Shown: positions 43,616 through 51,726 of the stretch, piece by piece | Layout: each line of letters begins with the position of its first letter | Numbering within the stretch: the first letter of the stretch is position 1 | Source of the DNA: an uncultured Pseudomonadales bacterium | Lineage (GTDB): Bacteria > Pseudomonadota > Gammaproteobacteria > Pseudomonadales > Pseudohongiellaceae | Length of the DNA: 64,000 nucleotides | Direction of reading: 5' to 3' | Assembly: GCA_943842505.1 (NCBI GenBank) | Contig: CALTDI010000010.1 | Location: 186,001-250,000 of the forward strand | Translations under genes and position numbers: made by a program | The notes under the pieces: model-generated | Databases searched by the model: none | Told to the model about the DNA's origin: nothing | What the model saw: only the letters and a program-made list of their open reading frames with translations

Positions 43616-43636
43616 AGTTACAGTCAGCCTGTAACT
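43616..43636. repeat. Inverted repeat AGTTACAG / CTGTAACT
   Basis: Perfect 8-base arms (43616-43623 and 43629-43636) with loop TCAGC, between two convergent genes. No T-run. Role unclear. Nearby CAACTATCAGT occurs twice (about 43650-43685). Confidence 0.35.
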
Positions 43637-43679
43637 ACCCTCTTGTAGCAATCAGTTTGCAACTATCAGTCTACAACTA

Positions 43680-44246
43680 TCAGTCAGTCACCGTTAGCAA
43701 TTCGCGTTCGTAGCTGCCGCCATCGCGGAATACCGTTGAGTTCACGTAAAAACCTGAAGAGTGTAGCTGCAGTGTAATGGTCTGCGAGCCTCGGTTCTCC
43801 CAGAACCAGCCATGAATTCCAGTAAAGGGCGCATGAAATGAGCCCATGCGGCTCTCCCCCGTGCCCTGTTCGAAGCTCTCGGCATAGTCTTCGCCCAGGC
43901 CAGCTGGCTCGGCATGCATATCGTAGTAGAGTTCTCCGTCGGCCACCCAGCTGAAGAGCATGGAGGCATCCATATCCAGCAGATACTTGTATTCGACCGA
44001 CTCGAAGGGCCCGAGTATAAATTCCACGTAGTCAGACTTGTGCACCTCGAGCTGCTCCTCGAAGGGATTCTCTTCCAGGCCTAGTACGTTCAGCCCGAAC
44101 AACTCGCCGGTGCCCAGCGGATCCGAGCCGAACTCGGCAGGGAGGATAAAGCTGAACAGCACGACAAGGGCAACCACAAAAGATACGGCGGATGCGATGA
44201 GAATGTTCTTCGTAGAAGGTGGCGTGTTGCTATCTGTTTCGGCCAC
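43680..44246 (-). CDS. Transmembrane anchor protein of unknown function (HupE-associated)
   Basis: A 188-residue protein. After an N-terminal cytoplasmic leader, one membrane segment (residues about 14-36: ILIASAVSFVVALVVLFSFIL) is followed by a periplasmic domain with FGLNVLGLEENPFEEQLEV, FESVEYKYLLDMDASMLFSW, LYYDMHAEPAGLGEDYAESF, GSFHAPFTGIHGWFWENRG and ITLQLHSSGFY. It resembles proteins named transmembrane anchor protein that occur beside HupE/UreJ-like genes. Several His, Met and Trp could bind metal. It is the last of three genes (43-base gap). Function unknown. Confidence 0.75.
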   Translation of the reverse strand: MAETDSNTPPSTKNILIASAVSFVVALVVLFSFILPAEFGSDPLGTGELFGLNVLGLEENPFEEQLEVHKSDYVEFILGPFESVEYKYLLDMDASMLFSWVADGELYYDMHAEPAGLGEDYAESFEQGTGESRMGSFHAPFTGIHGWFWENRGSQTITLQLHSSGFYVNSTVFRDGGSYERELLTVTD

Positions 44247-44289
44247 GAGGTGTCTCCATTATTTCAATAACTGGGGTTTGCAAATGAGC

Positions 44290-45003
44290 CTAGAAAGGCG
44301 GCTGCAATAGAAAAGCACTGAACTGATAGCCAGCGAGTAGGAATCCGCCGGTCATAAGGGCAGTGTTGGTAATAAATGAATGTCGCAAGTAGCTGGAGCG
44401 GGTTCTCCAAACACTCAGAATCAGAAATACTGCGGATAGCGCCAGAATCTGCCCGATCTCAACGCCGACATTGAAGCTGATGATGTTTATAACCAAGCCA
44501 TTTTCTGAAAGGTCGAACTCCTGCAACTTGGTTGCAAGCCCCAGTCCATGAAAAAGCCCAAAGACGAAGACAGCAATCTTGGTATTTGGTTCGAAGCCCA
44601 GCAGACGCTTGAAGCCGTCTATATTTTCGAAGGCTTTATACACAATCGACAGTCCGATGATCGCATCGATGAAATAGGCATTAACTTGCAGGTTTGCCAA
44701 CACACCAAGCAGTAGGGTGATGCTGTGGCCGATAGCGAACAGGGTGACGTACTGAACAACGTGCTTGGGGCGATACAGGAAGAAGATGACGCCTAGAAGG
44801 AATAGCAGATGATCATAACCGGTCACCATATGCTTGGCGCCAAGGTAGATGAAGGGCCCGATTGCAGGGCCATCGATCGCCTCTACGAAACTCGCATCGC
44901 CACCTTCGATAGTATGGCCGAAAGCATTCAGCGAAAAAAACGAGAGCGCGAGCAGTAGTAGCTTGGGAAAAATCACTGTTCGCAGCATCGAAGTATTCAT
45001 CAA
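44290..45003 (-). CDS. HupE/UreJ_2 family membrane protein
   Basis: A 237-residue protein with a signal-like N-terminus ending NAFGHTIEGG and about six to seven membrane segments. Conserved His-rich motifs are YLGAKHMVTGYDHLLFLLGV, YVTLFAIGHSITLLLGV, and FVFGLFHGLGLATKLQEF, all typical of HupE/UreJ and thought to carry nickel or another divalent metal. No hydrogenase or urease genes are encoded here. It starts 3 bases after the cytochrome-like gene stop, so the two are surely co-transcribed. Substrate metal unknown. Confidence 0.88.
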   Translation of the reverse strand: MMNTSMLRTVIFPKLLLLALSFFSLNAFGHTIEGGDASFVEAIDGPAIGPFIYLGAKHMVTGYDHLLFLLGVIFFLYRPKHVVQYVTLFAIGHSITLLLGVLANLQVNAYFIDAIIGLSIVYKAFENIDGFKRLLGFEPNTKIAVFVFGLFHGLGLATKLQEFDLSENGLVINIISFNVGVEIGQILALSAVFLILSVWRTRSSYLRHSFITNTALMTGGFLLAGYQFSAFLLQPPF

Positions 45004-45006
45004 TGC

Positions 45007-45525
45007 TTAGTCTGCTTCGTCGTCGAAGCGGTTATTGATGTCGGGGTTGTAAGCCTGATGACAGGCTGTACATACGCTATAGAGCTGGGCGCCAGCCTGA
45101 AAGAAGTCTTCTTCATTCTGTGTTGCCGCGGCCTCCATTGCCAGAATGCCGGCTTCACTTAGCCCCTTGGAATAGATCATCCAGGCGTCGTTGTCTTCCG
45201 CTCTGCCCGGCAGTGCGAGCATATTGCCCGATTCTACTACCGTCGCCGCCTGAGCGCGTACATAGGCCCAGCCTTCATCGGTAGTGGGATACAGCTCCTC
45301 GTAGCCGGAGGCATCCAGCACCCAGCCACCCGAGTCCCAGAGGATATCTGAGGCGGGCTCCAGCACCAGAGACATGATGTCTTGTACGCCCAATGCGGTA
45401 TTAAATGTCGGGTCGGCGCTGCTTTGCGCCGTTTCGTTTTCTTCCGGTGCCGAGCAGGCAGCCAATATGCCGCTGATCAATAGGAGTAGGGTGGTGTTAG
45501 TAAGTTTGCTCGCCAAAATTTGCAT
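45007..45525 (-). CDS. Class II cytochrome c-like lipoprotein
   Basis: A 172-residue lipoprotein with lipobox LAAC (ILAACSAPEEN) and a single heme motif VCTACHQAYNP near residue 155, close to the C-terminus. A C-terminal CxxCH after a helical domain is the class II (c'/c556) layout, in which four helices hold the heme. The helices are suggested by LGVQDIMSLVLEPASDILWD, GWAYVRAQAATVVESGNML and SEAGILAMEAAATQNEEDFFQAG. It would transfer electrons or bind a gas in the periplasm. AGGGA precedes the ATG. It is the first gene of an operon with HupE-like and anchor proteins. Confidence 0.82.
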   Translation of the reverse strand: MQILASKLTNTTLLLLISGILAACSAPEENETAQSSADPTFNTALGVQDIMSLVLEPASDILWDSGGWVLDASGYEELYPTTDEGWAYVRAQAATVVESGNMLALPGRAEDNDAWMIYSKGLSEAGILAMEAAATQNEEDFFQAGAQLYSVCTACHQAYNPDINNRFDDEAD

Positions 45526-45730
45526 GTCATATCCCTGCGCAGAAGCGCCTTAATTTGCGGCTATCCCGTTTTTTGTCGAGGGTGTCGGGATTCAATTTCG
45601 CCGGAAATTGCTGTTATGATGTCTATCACTGCGGTAGTCATTCACCGCTAGCAAAGTCTGCACTAATTTGGGCTTTTATTCTACTTTGGGTAGGATGAAA
45701 TTCACGCCAACTCCTCGGGATAGCTGGTCT

Positions 45731-46912
45731 ATGAACAGAATTACCACTACAACTCTTGGCGGAACAGCAGCTGCCCTGCGTTTGCTTACTGTGCTCTTGG
45801 CGCTGTTTACGGGAAGTGCTGCCCTAGCAGAAATTCATATTCAGAAAACGCCGGACGGGGGTGTGCAGCCTCGCCTGTCTGTCGATGAGAGCGGCAATGT
45901 CCATCTCCTCTATTTCAAGAAACGCCTCTCGGCTCCCAGTGCGCGCGAGGGAAATCTCTACTACCGGCAGTATATGACGAATGAGAAGCGTTTCGGGCTC
46001 CCGGTTAAGGTATCCAGTAGCGCCTCCGATATTCGCACCTTTTCTATCGCCAGAGCCTCTATGGCAGTGGGAGGTGACGGCCGCGTTCATGTGGTCTGGT
46101 ATCTGCCCCGAGATAACCAGTATTTCTATACCCGTTCCAATATCGAGCGAACTCAATTCGAAGTTCAGGAAGCTGTGGTGGAGATGTTTGGTGAGGGCCT
46201 GGACGCTGGCGCCGACGTCGCGGCCCTGGGATCACAGGTGGCGATAGTTTGGGGGGCAGGTAGTCTTAGCCGCGAATATGAACGAACCGTATACGGTCGA
46301 CTCTCTAGCGATTCCGGTGCGTCGTTCAGCGACGAATTGCAGATGGGCAATAAGGAGCTTGGCGCCTGTGCCTGTTGCTCTCTGGCAACAAATTTTGCGC
46401 AGCACGATGAGCTCTCTGTTGCCTATAGGTCAGCCATAGACGGAGTGGGGCGTCATATGCAGTCGCTGACGCTGCAATTAGCAGCCGATGGAGTGCAGAC
46501 AGGCAGCTATGCTGAACTGTCGCCGCTGCAAGAATGGGAGTTGTCCGCCTGTCCGCTTAGCACTAACGATATTACAGTCGATGGGGCGTCGGATCAGTGG
46601 TTGGTATTCGAGACCGAGGGGCGCATTGTGCAGATGAAGCTGGGCCCGGAACAACAGGCGCAGACTGTGGCTGAGCCATTCATGAAAACGCGACAGAAGA
46701 ACCCCTCTATTGCAATTAACGATGCGGGCGAGAGATTGGTAGTTTGGGCTGAGGGAATAAGTCACACACGGGGTGGCAGATTGAATATGCGCCTAATGAC
46801 AGTGGATGGCGCCGCGCAAGCTCCCGCATTTTCCGAAGAAATTACTATTCCTAGTTTTAGCTTTCCTGCCACGGCCCAGTTACCCGATGGGAGTTTTCTC
46901 GTTCTCTACTAG
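45731..46912 (+). CDS. Secreted BNR/sialidase-fold-like protein with a Cys cluster
   Basis: The ATG at 45731 (MNRITTTTLGG...) gives a signal peptide ending near ALAEIH. An earlier in-frame ATG exists at 45695. The 393 residues carry BNR-like Asp-box and propeller features: PRLSVDESGNVHLLYFKK, ASMAVGGDGRVHVVWYLP, VYGRLSSDSGASFSDELQMG, PSIAINDAGERLVVWAEG. A cluster GACACCSLATNF is near residue 217 and a further Cys (ELSACPLS) near 276. Sialidase activity is not supported, since catalytic Arg/Tyr residues were not identified. It is divergent from the cytochrome/HupE operon. The Cys could bind copper or heme. Confidence 0.65.
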   Translation: MNRITTTTLGGTAAALRLLTVLLALFTGSAALAEIHIQKTPDGGVQPRLSVDESGNVHLLYFKKRLSAPSAREGNLYYRQYMTNEKRFGLPVKVSSSASDIRTFSIARASMAVGGDGRVHVVWYLPRDNQYFYTRSNIERTQFEVQEAVVEMFGEGLDAGADVAALGSQVAIVWGAGSLSREYERTVYGRLSSDSGASFSDELQMGNKELGACACCSLATNFAQHDELSVAYRSAIDGVGRHMQSLTLQLAADGVQTGSYAELSPLQEWELSACPLSTNDITVDGASDQWLVFETEGRIVQMKLGPEQQAQTVAEPFMKTRQKNPSIAINDAGERLVVWAEGISHTRGGRLNMRLMTVDGAAQAPAFSEEITIPSFSFPATAQLPDGSFLVLY

Positions 46913-46935
46913 CATTAAAGGATAAGCGGTTAAGA

Positions 46936-47604
46936 TCAGTTTGGCCGGTTTGAATTTTGTATCTGCTGCCGAATTAGTTCGTTTTCCAAATCGTTAAACT
47001 GCTGATTGGTCTCCCTCTGGCTTCTGTCTTGTTGGCTCCGCATAGCATCCTGCAGGCGCTCTCTTTCTCTGTTCTCAAGCGCGTTAAAACGATTCTCATA
47101 GAGCTGACGGCTGATCGTTGCCGCACTAGTGACGGAGCTTGCAGAGTTTGCCGAACTACTTCTTAGTCGATTGAAGGCGACAACCACAAATTGAGTTCTG
47201 CTGCGTAGCGAGTTCTCGCCGCAGGTATATTCGATTGCGACGAGTCTTTTTAGCATCTCATCATTGTTCCCGCTGTCGGTATTCGGCTGGGACGCTACGC
47301 TCTGATCGATGTAGTCGTCTCTCCAGCCTTTCAAGAGACTGCATTGTTCGAGGTAGCCAGACATTAGCTCGCCGTCCAGAGAGCTCAGGAAATCGTTGCA
47401 GGGGGCTTGGGGTTTGTCGTTAGAATCGAGAGCCTGTAGACAGTCGCTCGCCTTAAGGTCCAGTGTGATCAGGGCTTCGCTGCTTGTGTCGATGCTGTTC
47501 TGGAAGTCTAAATCCTGGGATAGGGCGTGTGAGAAGTAAAACGGTGCCAGCGCGAATAGGGCTATTCGCGTTGGCAGCAGAATGCTTGGCAGCTTAGCTC
47601 TCAT
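46936..47604 (-). CDS. Secreted protein of unknown function with coiled-coil C-terminus
   Basis: The start at 47604 (MRAKLPSILLPTRIALFALA) gives a signal peptide cleaved near HALSQ. The longer frame to 47694 adds nothing. The mature part has four Cys (DCLQALD, PCNDFL, QCSLLKGW, YTCGEN), likely two disulfides, then a long charged helical tail rich in Arg, Glu and Gln (LYENRFNALENRERERLQDAM...). Its start lies 11 bases inside the YkgJ-like gene. I recognise no family. Four Cys and a coiled coil suggest a periplasmic protein anchored or assembled through its tail. Confidence 0.6.
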   Translation of the reverse strand: MRAKLPSILLPTRIALFALAPFYFSHALSQDLDFQNSIDTSSEALITLDLKASDCLQALDSNDKPQAPCNDFLSSLDGELMSGYLEQCSLLKGWRDDYIDQSVASQPNTDSGNNDEMLKRLVAIEYTCGENSLRSRTQFVVVAFNRLRSSSANSASSVTSAATISRQLYENRFNALENRERERLQDAMRSQQDRSQRETNQQFNDLENELIRQQIQNSNRPN

Positions 47605-48040
47605 AGATGGTGAAGCGTTTATCCCATTTCTTGAATCGTTTGCGGCAGTACTTCTCGAGTTTCTTGTGTGTAGAGAAAAAGAATTCGCTGGCATCTTTTA
47701 TAGACTCATCGAATTCGCAGAAATCGTTGTCGTACTCGCGACATACCCAGGGCCGAGTTTCGTAGATGCCGCAGACACCATGTGGCAAGAGGTGGCTGCA
47801 GTTTGTCTCAATATGCAGAAACCAGCCATCGGCATCCTTAAAAATATTGATGCCCTCATGGGAAACCTGCCAGAGCAGGTGGTCAAAATCTTCCTTGGTT
47901 TTCGGCGTTGGGATCTTCTGGTTGATCGAGTTACAACAAATAGACTTCTTACACTTTGAGCACTTCTTGTCGAGGGCGACCTCTATTATTTTACCGTCTT
48001 TTTCTACTTCAACTATCTTAATAGAATTCTTCGCGTCCAT
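47594..48040 (-). CDS. YkgJ-family cysteine-cluster protein
   Basis: A 148-residue cytoplasmic protein with the eight-Cys cluster of the YkgJ (CxxCxxxCC) family: KKCSKCKKSICCNSINQ near residue 26-45, ETNCSHLLPHGVCGIYETRPWVCREYDNDFC near residue 78-115. The Cys are expected to hold zinc or iron. Function of the family is not known. AGGGG precedes the ATG. The gene overlaps the secreted-protein gene by 11 bases (translational coupling), and no connection between the two roles is known. Confidence 0.88.
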   Translation of the reverse strand: MDAKNSIKIVEVEKDGKIIEVALDKKCSKCKKSICCNSINQKIPTPKTKEDFDHLLWQVSHEGINIFKDADGWFLHIETNCSHLLPHGVCGIYETRPWVCREYDNDFCEFDESIKDASEFFFSTHKKLEKYCRKRFKKWDKRFTIYES

Positions 48041-48213
48041 ATCCCCTACCCATTAAATGTTCTGTACAAACTCGATTATTGTTTTACTTTATCGAGTGTT
48101 CAATTCTAACACTGCTTTCCCCTGAAATAGTATGCTTCATTGTAAACTCCAGCCTGCTTTACATTGCCGTCAATGCTGGCCAGAATAAAGCCTTATTCCT
48201 GAGGAATGCACGT

Positions 48214-50526
48214 ATGTTTGCAACGAGTTCCGCTGTCCAGTCTCTTCCGGTTTCGAGTATATCGATCTGCCGTCTTCGAGTATTTGCCTGCCTGGCCTTT
48301 CTAGGTCTTGTGTTGTCCTGTTCAACGGAAGAGCCAATTGCAACCTCCGCCAGCGACAGCGCTCAAGGCGAGGCTGAGAAAAGTGAGGTAGCTGAAATTA
48401 GTCTGCGTACGGTATCTACCAAGCCTTGGTTGATCAGCGGCGGCGATGTTCTGGTGGAGCTTTCTTATGCGGCTTCGATAAATCCCGCCCAGTTAAGAAT
48501 TAGTCTTAATGGAAGCGATGTGAGCAATCTTTTCAGAGCAAGCTCCGCGCAATCGCTGCAGTCACTGCTGTCGGGCCTGCCCGTTGGAGACAGTATGCTC
48601 GAGGTGACAGTCACCGGCACTCAACTTAGTGCATCACTTAGGCTGACTAACTACCCACGCAGCGGTCCGATTATTTCTGGCCCACATGAGCAACCCTTCT
48701 ATTGCCAGAGCGAACAATTCGAAACCGTGGCCGGCGCGACATTAGGTTCTGCACTCGATTTAAACTGCAGCATCGCTACGCGAGTCGACTATGTGTACTG
48801 GTCCGATGCCGATGAGGCCTTCAAGCCCCTGCCAGGTGATGCAGCTGCAGTGCTTCCCGAAGACATGGGCCTGATCACCGTAATGGGTAAGACAGATCAG
48901 CCTTATATCGTGCGCGTTGAAACGGGTACGGTGAATAGGGCGATCTATGAGATAGCCATGCTACACAATCCGCTCACCGGCTCGCGGTTTCTGGATCCCT
49001 GGAACCGCAGTTCTAATTGGAACAACAATCTGGTGTATACCCACGGTGGCGGTTGTCGCACAGGTTGGTACCAGCAGGGAGACAGGACTGGGGGAGTAAT
49101 GCGGCGCGGGCTGTTCGAGATGGGCTATGCACTGACCTCGGCAACCCTGAATGTATTCGGCCAGAATTGTAACGACCTGCTGGCGTCTGAAACCCATATC
49201 ATGGTGAAAGAGCAATTCATCGAACACTATGGCGAGCCGGATTACACCATTGCTACAGGCGCATCGGGCGGCTCCTATCAATCACATCAAACCGCCGATA
49301 ACTATCCTGATGTGTTCGATGGCATCATCGTCTCGTCCAGTTTTCCCGATGTAACCACCGCCACCATCTTTACTCTTGCGGACGCGAGGTTGCTGAACAA
49401 CTACTTTAGTCAGCTTGGCGAGGAGGCTTTCACTCGGGAGCAGCAGCGAGCCGTTTCGGGCTTCGGCGTGTTCGATTCAATCGCGAATCTGAGCCGTGGT
49501 GCGGCACGCCTCGATCCACTGACCAACATCGATACACCGTTGGAGGAACAGGGTGGGGAGGTAAGCATTCCTGCCTTGCAGGACAACCTCTATTCCCCTA
49601 GAAACCCAGGGGGAGTGAGGGCTACGGTGTATGACCATAGCGTCAATGTCTACGGCACTACTGCAAATCCACTAGACCCATCACAGTCTCTGGCGCAGCG
49701 ACCGCTCGATAACGTGGGTGTGCAGTATGGCTTGCAGGCGCTGAATGAGGGCCTCATTACCGCGCAGCAATTCGTAGACTTGAATCGGGACATAGGTGGG
49801 TTCGATCGCGATATGAATCATGTGCCCCAGAGACATCGAGCCGATGGGCAGGCGACTAAGCGAGCTATCGAATCGGGGCGAATCTTGTTCGGTGGCGCGG
49901 GCCTGGCGACGACACCTGTCATTGACTACCGCAGCTATAACGATCATCGAGAGGGTGGCGACATCCACATGATCGTGCATCAATTTTCTACACGAGCGAG
50001 ACTGATAAACGCGAATGGCCATGCAGACAATCACGTCATGCACGTGGGTGGTCAATGGGACTTCGTCGAAGGACAAGACGATCTGGGCAATCTGTTTAGA
50101 CAGATGGACAGCTGGATCCGGGCAATTCAAAACGATAGCCTGGAAGCCGACCCAGAGCGCAAGGTTGCGCGGGCTAGACCGTCTAATCTAGTCGATAGCT
50201 GCTGGGACACAACGTCAGAGACTGTTGAGCTCTTAGAGGAGACACTTCAGTTCAATTCGGCATCACGCTGCGGGCAGCTTTACCCTAGCTACCAAACACC
50301 TAGGCATATCGCCGGTGCGCCTCTGGCAAACGATATCGTTAGCTGTGAGTTAAAGCCTATTGACCTGGCTGACTATGCTATTTCGTTCACAGCCGAACAG
50401 TACCAGCAATTGCTCGCCGCGTTCCCGGAGGGAGTCTGTGACTGGTCGCGGGGAGATAGCAGCGGCTCCAGGCATCAGGGCACCTGGAAATCTTTCGGTC
50501 CCTCTCCGATCAACAAGCTCTATTAG
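48214..50526 (+). CDS. DUF6351 alpha/beta-hydrolase-like lipoprotein
   Basis: The ATG at 48214 has GAGGA upstream and starts a signal with lipobox VLSC (LAFLGLVLSCSTEEP). About 770 residues. The domain resembles DUF6351: HEQPFYCQSEQ, DYVYWSDADEAFKPLP, VYTHGGGCRTGWYQQGD, GQNCNDLLASETHIMVKEQF. A serine-hydrolase nucleophile elbow GASGGSYQSHQTADNYPDVFD lies near residue 396. A later GLATTPVIDYRSYNDHREGGDIH and ANGHADNHVMHVGG may hold the Asp and His. The family resembles secreted esterases and PHB-depolymerase-like enzymes. Substrate not readable. Confidence 0.8.
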   Translation: MFATSSAVQSLPVSSISICRLRVFACLAFLGLVLSCSTEEPIATSASDSAQGEAEKSEVAEISLRTVSTKPWLISGGDVLVELSYAASINPAQLRISLNGSDVSNLFRASSAQSLQSLLSGLPVGDSMLEVTVTGTQLSASLRLTNYPRSGPIISGPHEQPFYCQSEQFETVAGATLGSALDLNCSIATRVDYVYWSDADEAFKPLPGDAAAVLPEDMGLITVMGKTDQPYIVRVETGTVNRAIYEIAMLHNPLTGSRFLDPWNRSSNWNNNLVYTHGGGCRTGWYQQGDRTGGVMRRGLFEMGYALTSATLNVFGQNCNDLLASETHIMVKEQFIEHYGEPDYTIATGASGGSYQSHQTADNYPDVFDGIIVSSSFPDVTTATIFTLADARLLNNYFSQLGEEAFTREQQRAVSGFGVFDSIANLSRGAARLDPLTNIDTPLEEQGGEVSIPALQDNLYSPRNPGGVRATVYDHSVNVYGTTANPLDPSQSLAQRPLDNVGVQYGLQALNEGLITAQQFVDLNRDIGGFDRDMNHVPQRHRADGQATKRAIESGRILFGGAGLATTPVIDYRSYNDHREGGDIHMIVHQFSTRARLINANGHADNHVMHVGGQWDFVEGQDDLGNLFRQMDSWIRAIQNDSLEADPERKVARARPSNLVDSCWDTTSETVELLEETLQFNSASRCGQLYPSYQTPRHIAGAPLANDIVSCELKPIDLADYAISFTAEQYQQLLAAFPEGVCDWSRGDSSGSRHQGTWKSFGPSPINKLY

Positions 50527-50562
50527 CATTAGCGACAGAGTGTGTAGATGCATTCTTAGGAT

Positions 50563-50940
50563 CTATTTCGAACTCTGTTCTGCAACCAGCATGATGCGCA
50601 TCTCTAATCGTTTGATCTCGCGCAGCAGTTCAGCTTTCTGAATCTGTTGCCAACTTAGAATCTTGATCAGCGTAATTATGAACAGGCAGCCCAGGATCAG
50701 CAGTGCCCAGTTCAGGCTGGTTTTAATGTCCGCAGCACCTAGATACTGTGTGACGAAGTAGACGAGGGCGGTGGCAACCACCAGTCCAAGAAAGTACATG
50801 TAGTAAGTCATCCAAGCCTGCTTGCCTTTGAAGGTGAGGCCTATCAGTTCGAACAGCCCGGCACCGTCGTCAATTTCATCGATGGCTTTTTGGTCCTCGG
50901 CCATTAGGGCGTTGCGGATCTTCTCGTCAATATCACTCAT
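50563..50940 (-). CDS. Membrane protein with two helices (DUF6768-like), partner of sigma factor
   Basis: A 125-residue protein. The ATG at 50940 (MSDIDEKIRN) has GGAG seven bases upstream and is preferred over 50946. A cytoplasmic N-terminus (DEKIRNALMAEDQKAIDEID) precedes two membrane segments (YYMYFLGLVVATALVYFVTQ and WALLILGCLFIITLIKILSW), then a charged helix (LLREIKRLEMRIMLVAEQ). It overlaps the end of the sigma-factor gene by 8 bases, and DUF6768 proteins are commonly next to ECF sigma genes. It may act as the anti-sigma factor, which is inference. Confidence 0.7.
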   Translation of the reverse strand: MSDIDEKIRNALMAEDQKAIDEIDDGAGLFELIGLTFKGKQAWMTYYMYFLGLVVATALVYFVTQYLGAADIKTSLNWALLILGCLFIITLIKILSWQQIQKAELLREIKRLEMRIMLVAEQSSK

Positions 50941-51475
50941 GATCATTCTCCAGTAATTTCGTCATCATCTTGCGTGCATAAAAAAGTCGCGACTTTACGG
51001 TGCCGGCAGGAATATCGCTAACTTCGGCTATTTCCAGAATCGTTAACGATTCCAAGTAGTAGAGCCTTAGAGTCGTTGCCAGGCTCGAATCCATCTTCGA
51101 CAACAGTTGTTCGACAGTGAGTTTATCTTCCATGCCATCGCTAACAGGGACTTCTGGCAATTCGTCCTGGAACTGAAGAAACTCTCTCTCCCGTATTGTT
51201 TTGCGTAGCCAGTCCACGCAGCGTCTCTCGACGATGCGAAAACTCCATTTCGGGTAAGTGGCTGGATCGGAGAGCCTATGTAGGCCTTTGCTTATCGAGA
51301 TAAGGCTCTCCTGTGTCACATCCCTCGCCGCCTCTCGACTCTTCAGACGATTCAGGGCGTACAAGAAATAGCGTTGTTCCCAGTTTCCAAGCAAGGCATT
51401 GAACGCTTCCACCTTTCCCCGTTGGCTCTCGATAACGAGCCATTCGTTGAAACTGCGTTCTTTTATGTCGCGCAT
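50933..51475 (-). CDS. ECF-family RNA polymerase sigma factor (locus 2)
   Basis: The frame is open to 51622. The ATG at 51475 (MRDIKERSFNEWL) gives a 180-residue protein matching the ECF size, while an ATG at 51514 is possible. Region 2 is FNALLGNWEQRYFLYALNRLKSREAARDVTQESLISISKGL, followed by YPKWSFRIVERRCVDWLRKT. Region 4 is MDSSLATTLRLYYLESLTILEIAEVSDIPAGTVKSRLFYARKMM. The overlapping next gene is probably its membrane partner. The gene is divergent from the secreted PDxxGxW gene at 51727, across about 250 bases. Confidence 0.88.
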   Translation of the reverse strand: MRDIKERSFNEWLVIESQRGKVEAFNALLGNWEQRYFLYALNRLKSREAARDVTQESLISISKGLHRLSDPATYPKWSFRIVERRCVDWLRKTIREREFLQFQDELPEVPVSDGMEDKLTVEQLLSKMDSSLATTLRLYYLESLTILEIAEVSDIPAGTVKSRLFYARKMMTKLLENDHE

Positions 51476-51726
51476 AGAATTTACCCAGAGATATAGGTCG
51501 GCTATTGAGCCCATTCGGTTCAGGCGGCGAGCTGATTTTGGAGTGTAGCAGGGCGTTCTCTGCGCATCCAAGGCAGGGGGAAGCTTAGAGTGTGACAGAC
51601 CGTTACGCTCGCCGAATAGCACTTGATTAATGCAAGGTAGTGGTTTAATTTCAATGGCTTACCTTTTAAAGAGCATTCAAAAAAGATCGCAAGGCTCGAA
51701 CCGGGGTCTAACGGAGAACTAAGACA

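Noticed and set aside
48079..48213. 45-codon extension of the DUF6351 gene
   Set aside because: The ATG at 48214 has a good ribosome-binding site and starts a clear lipoprotein signal.
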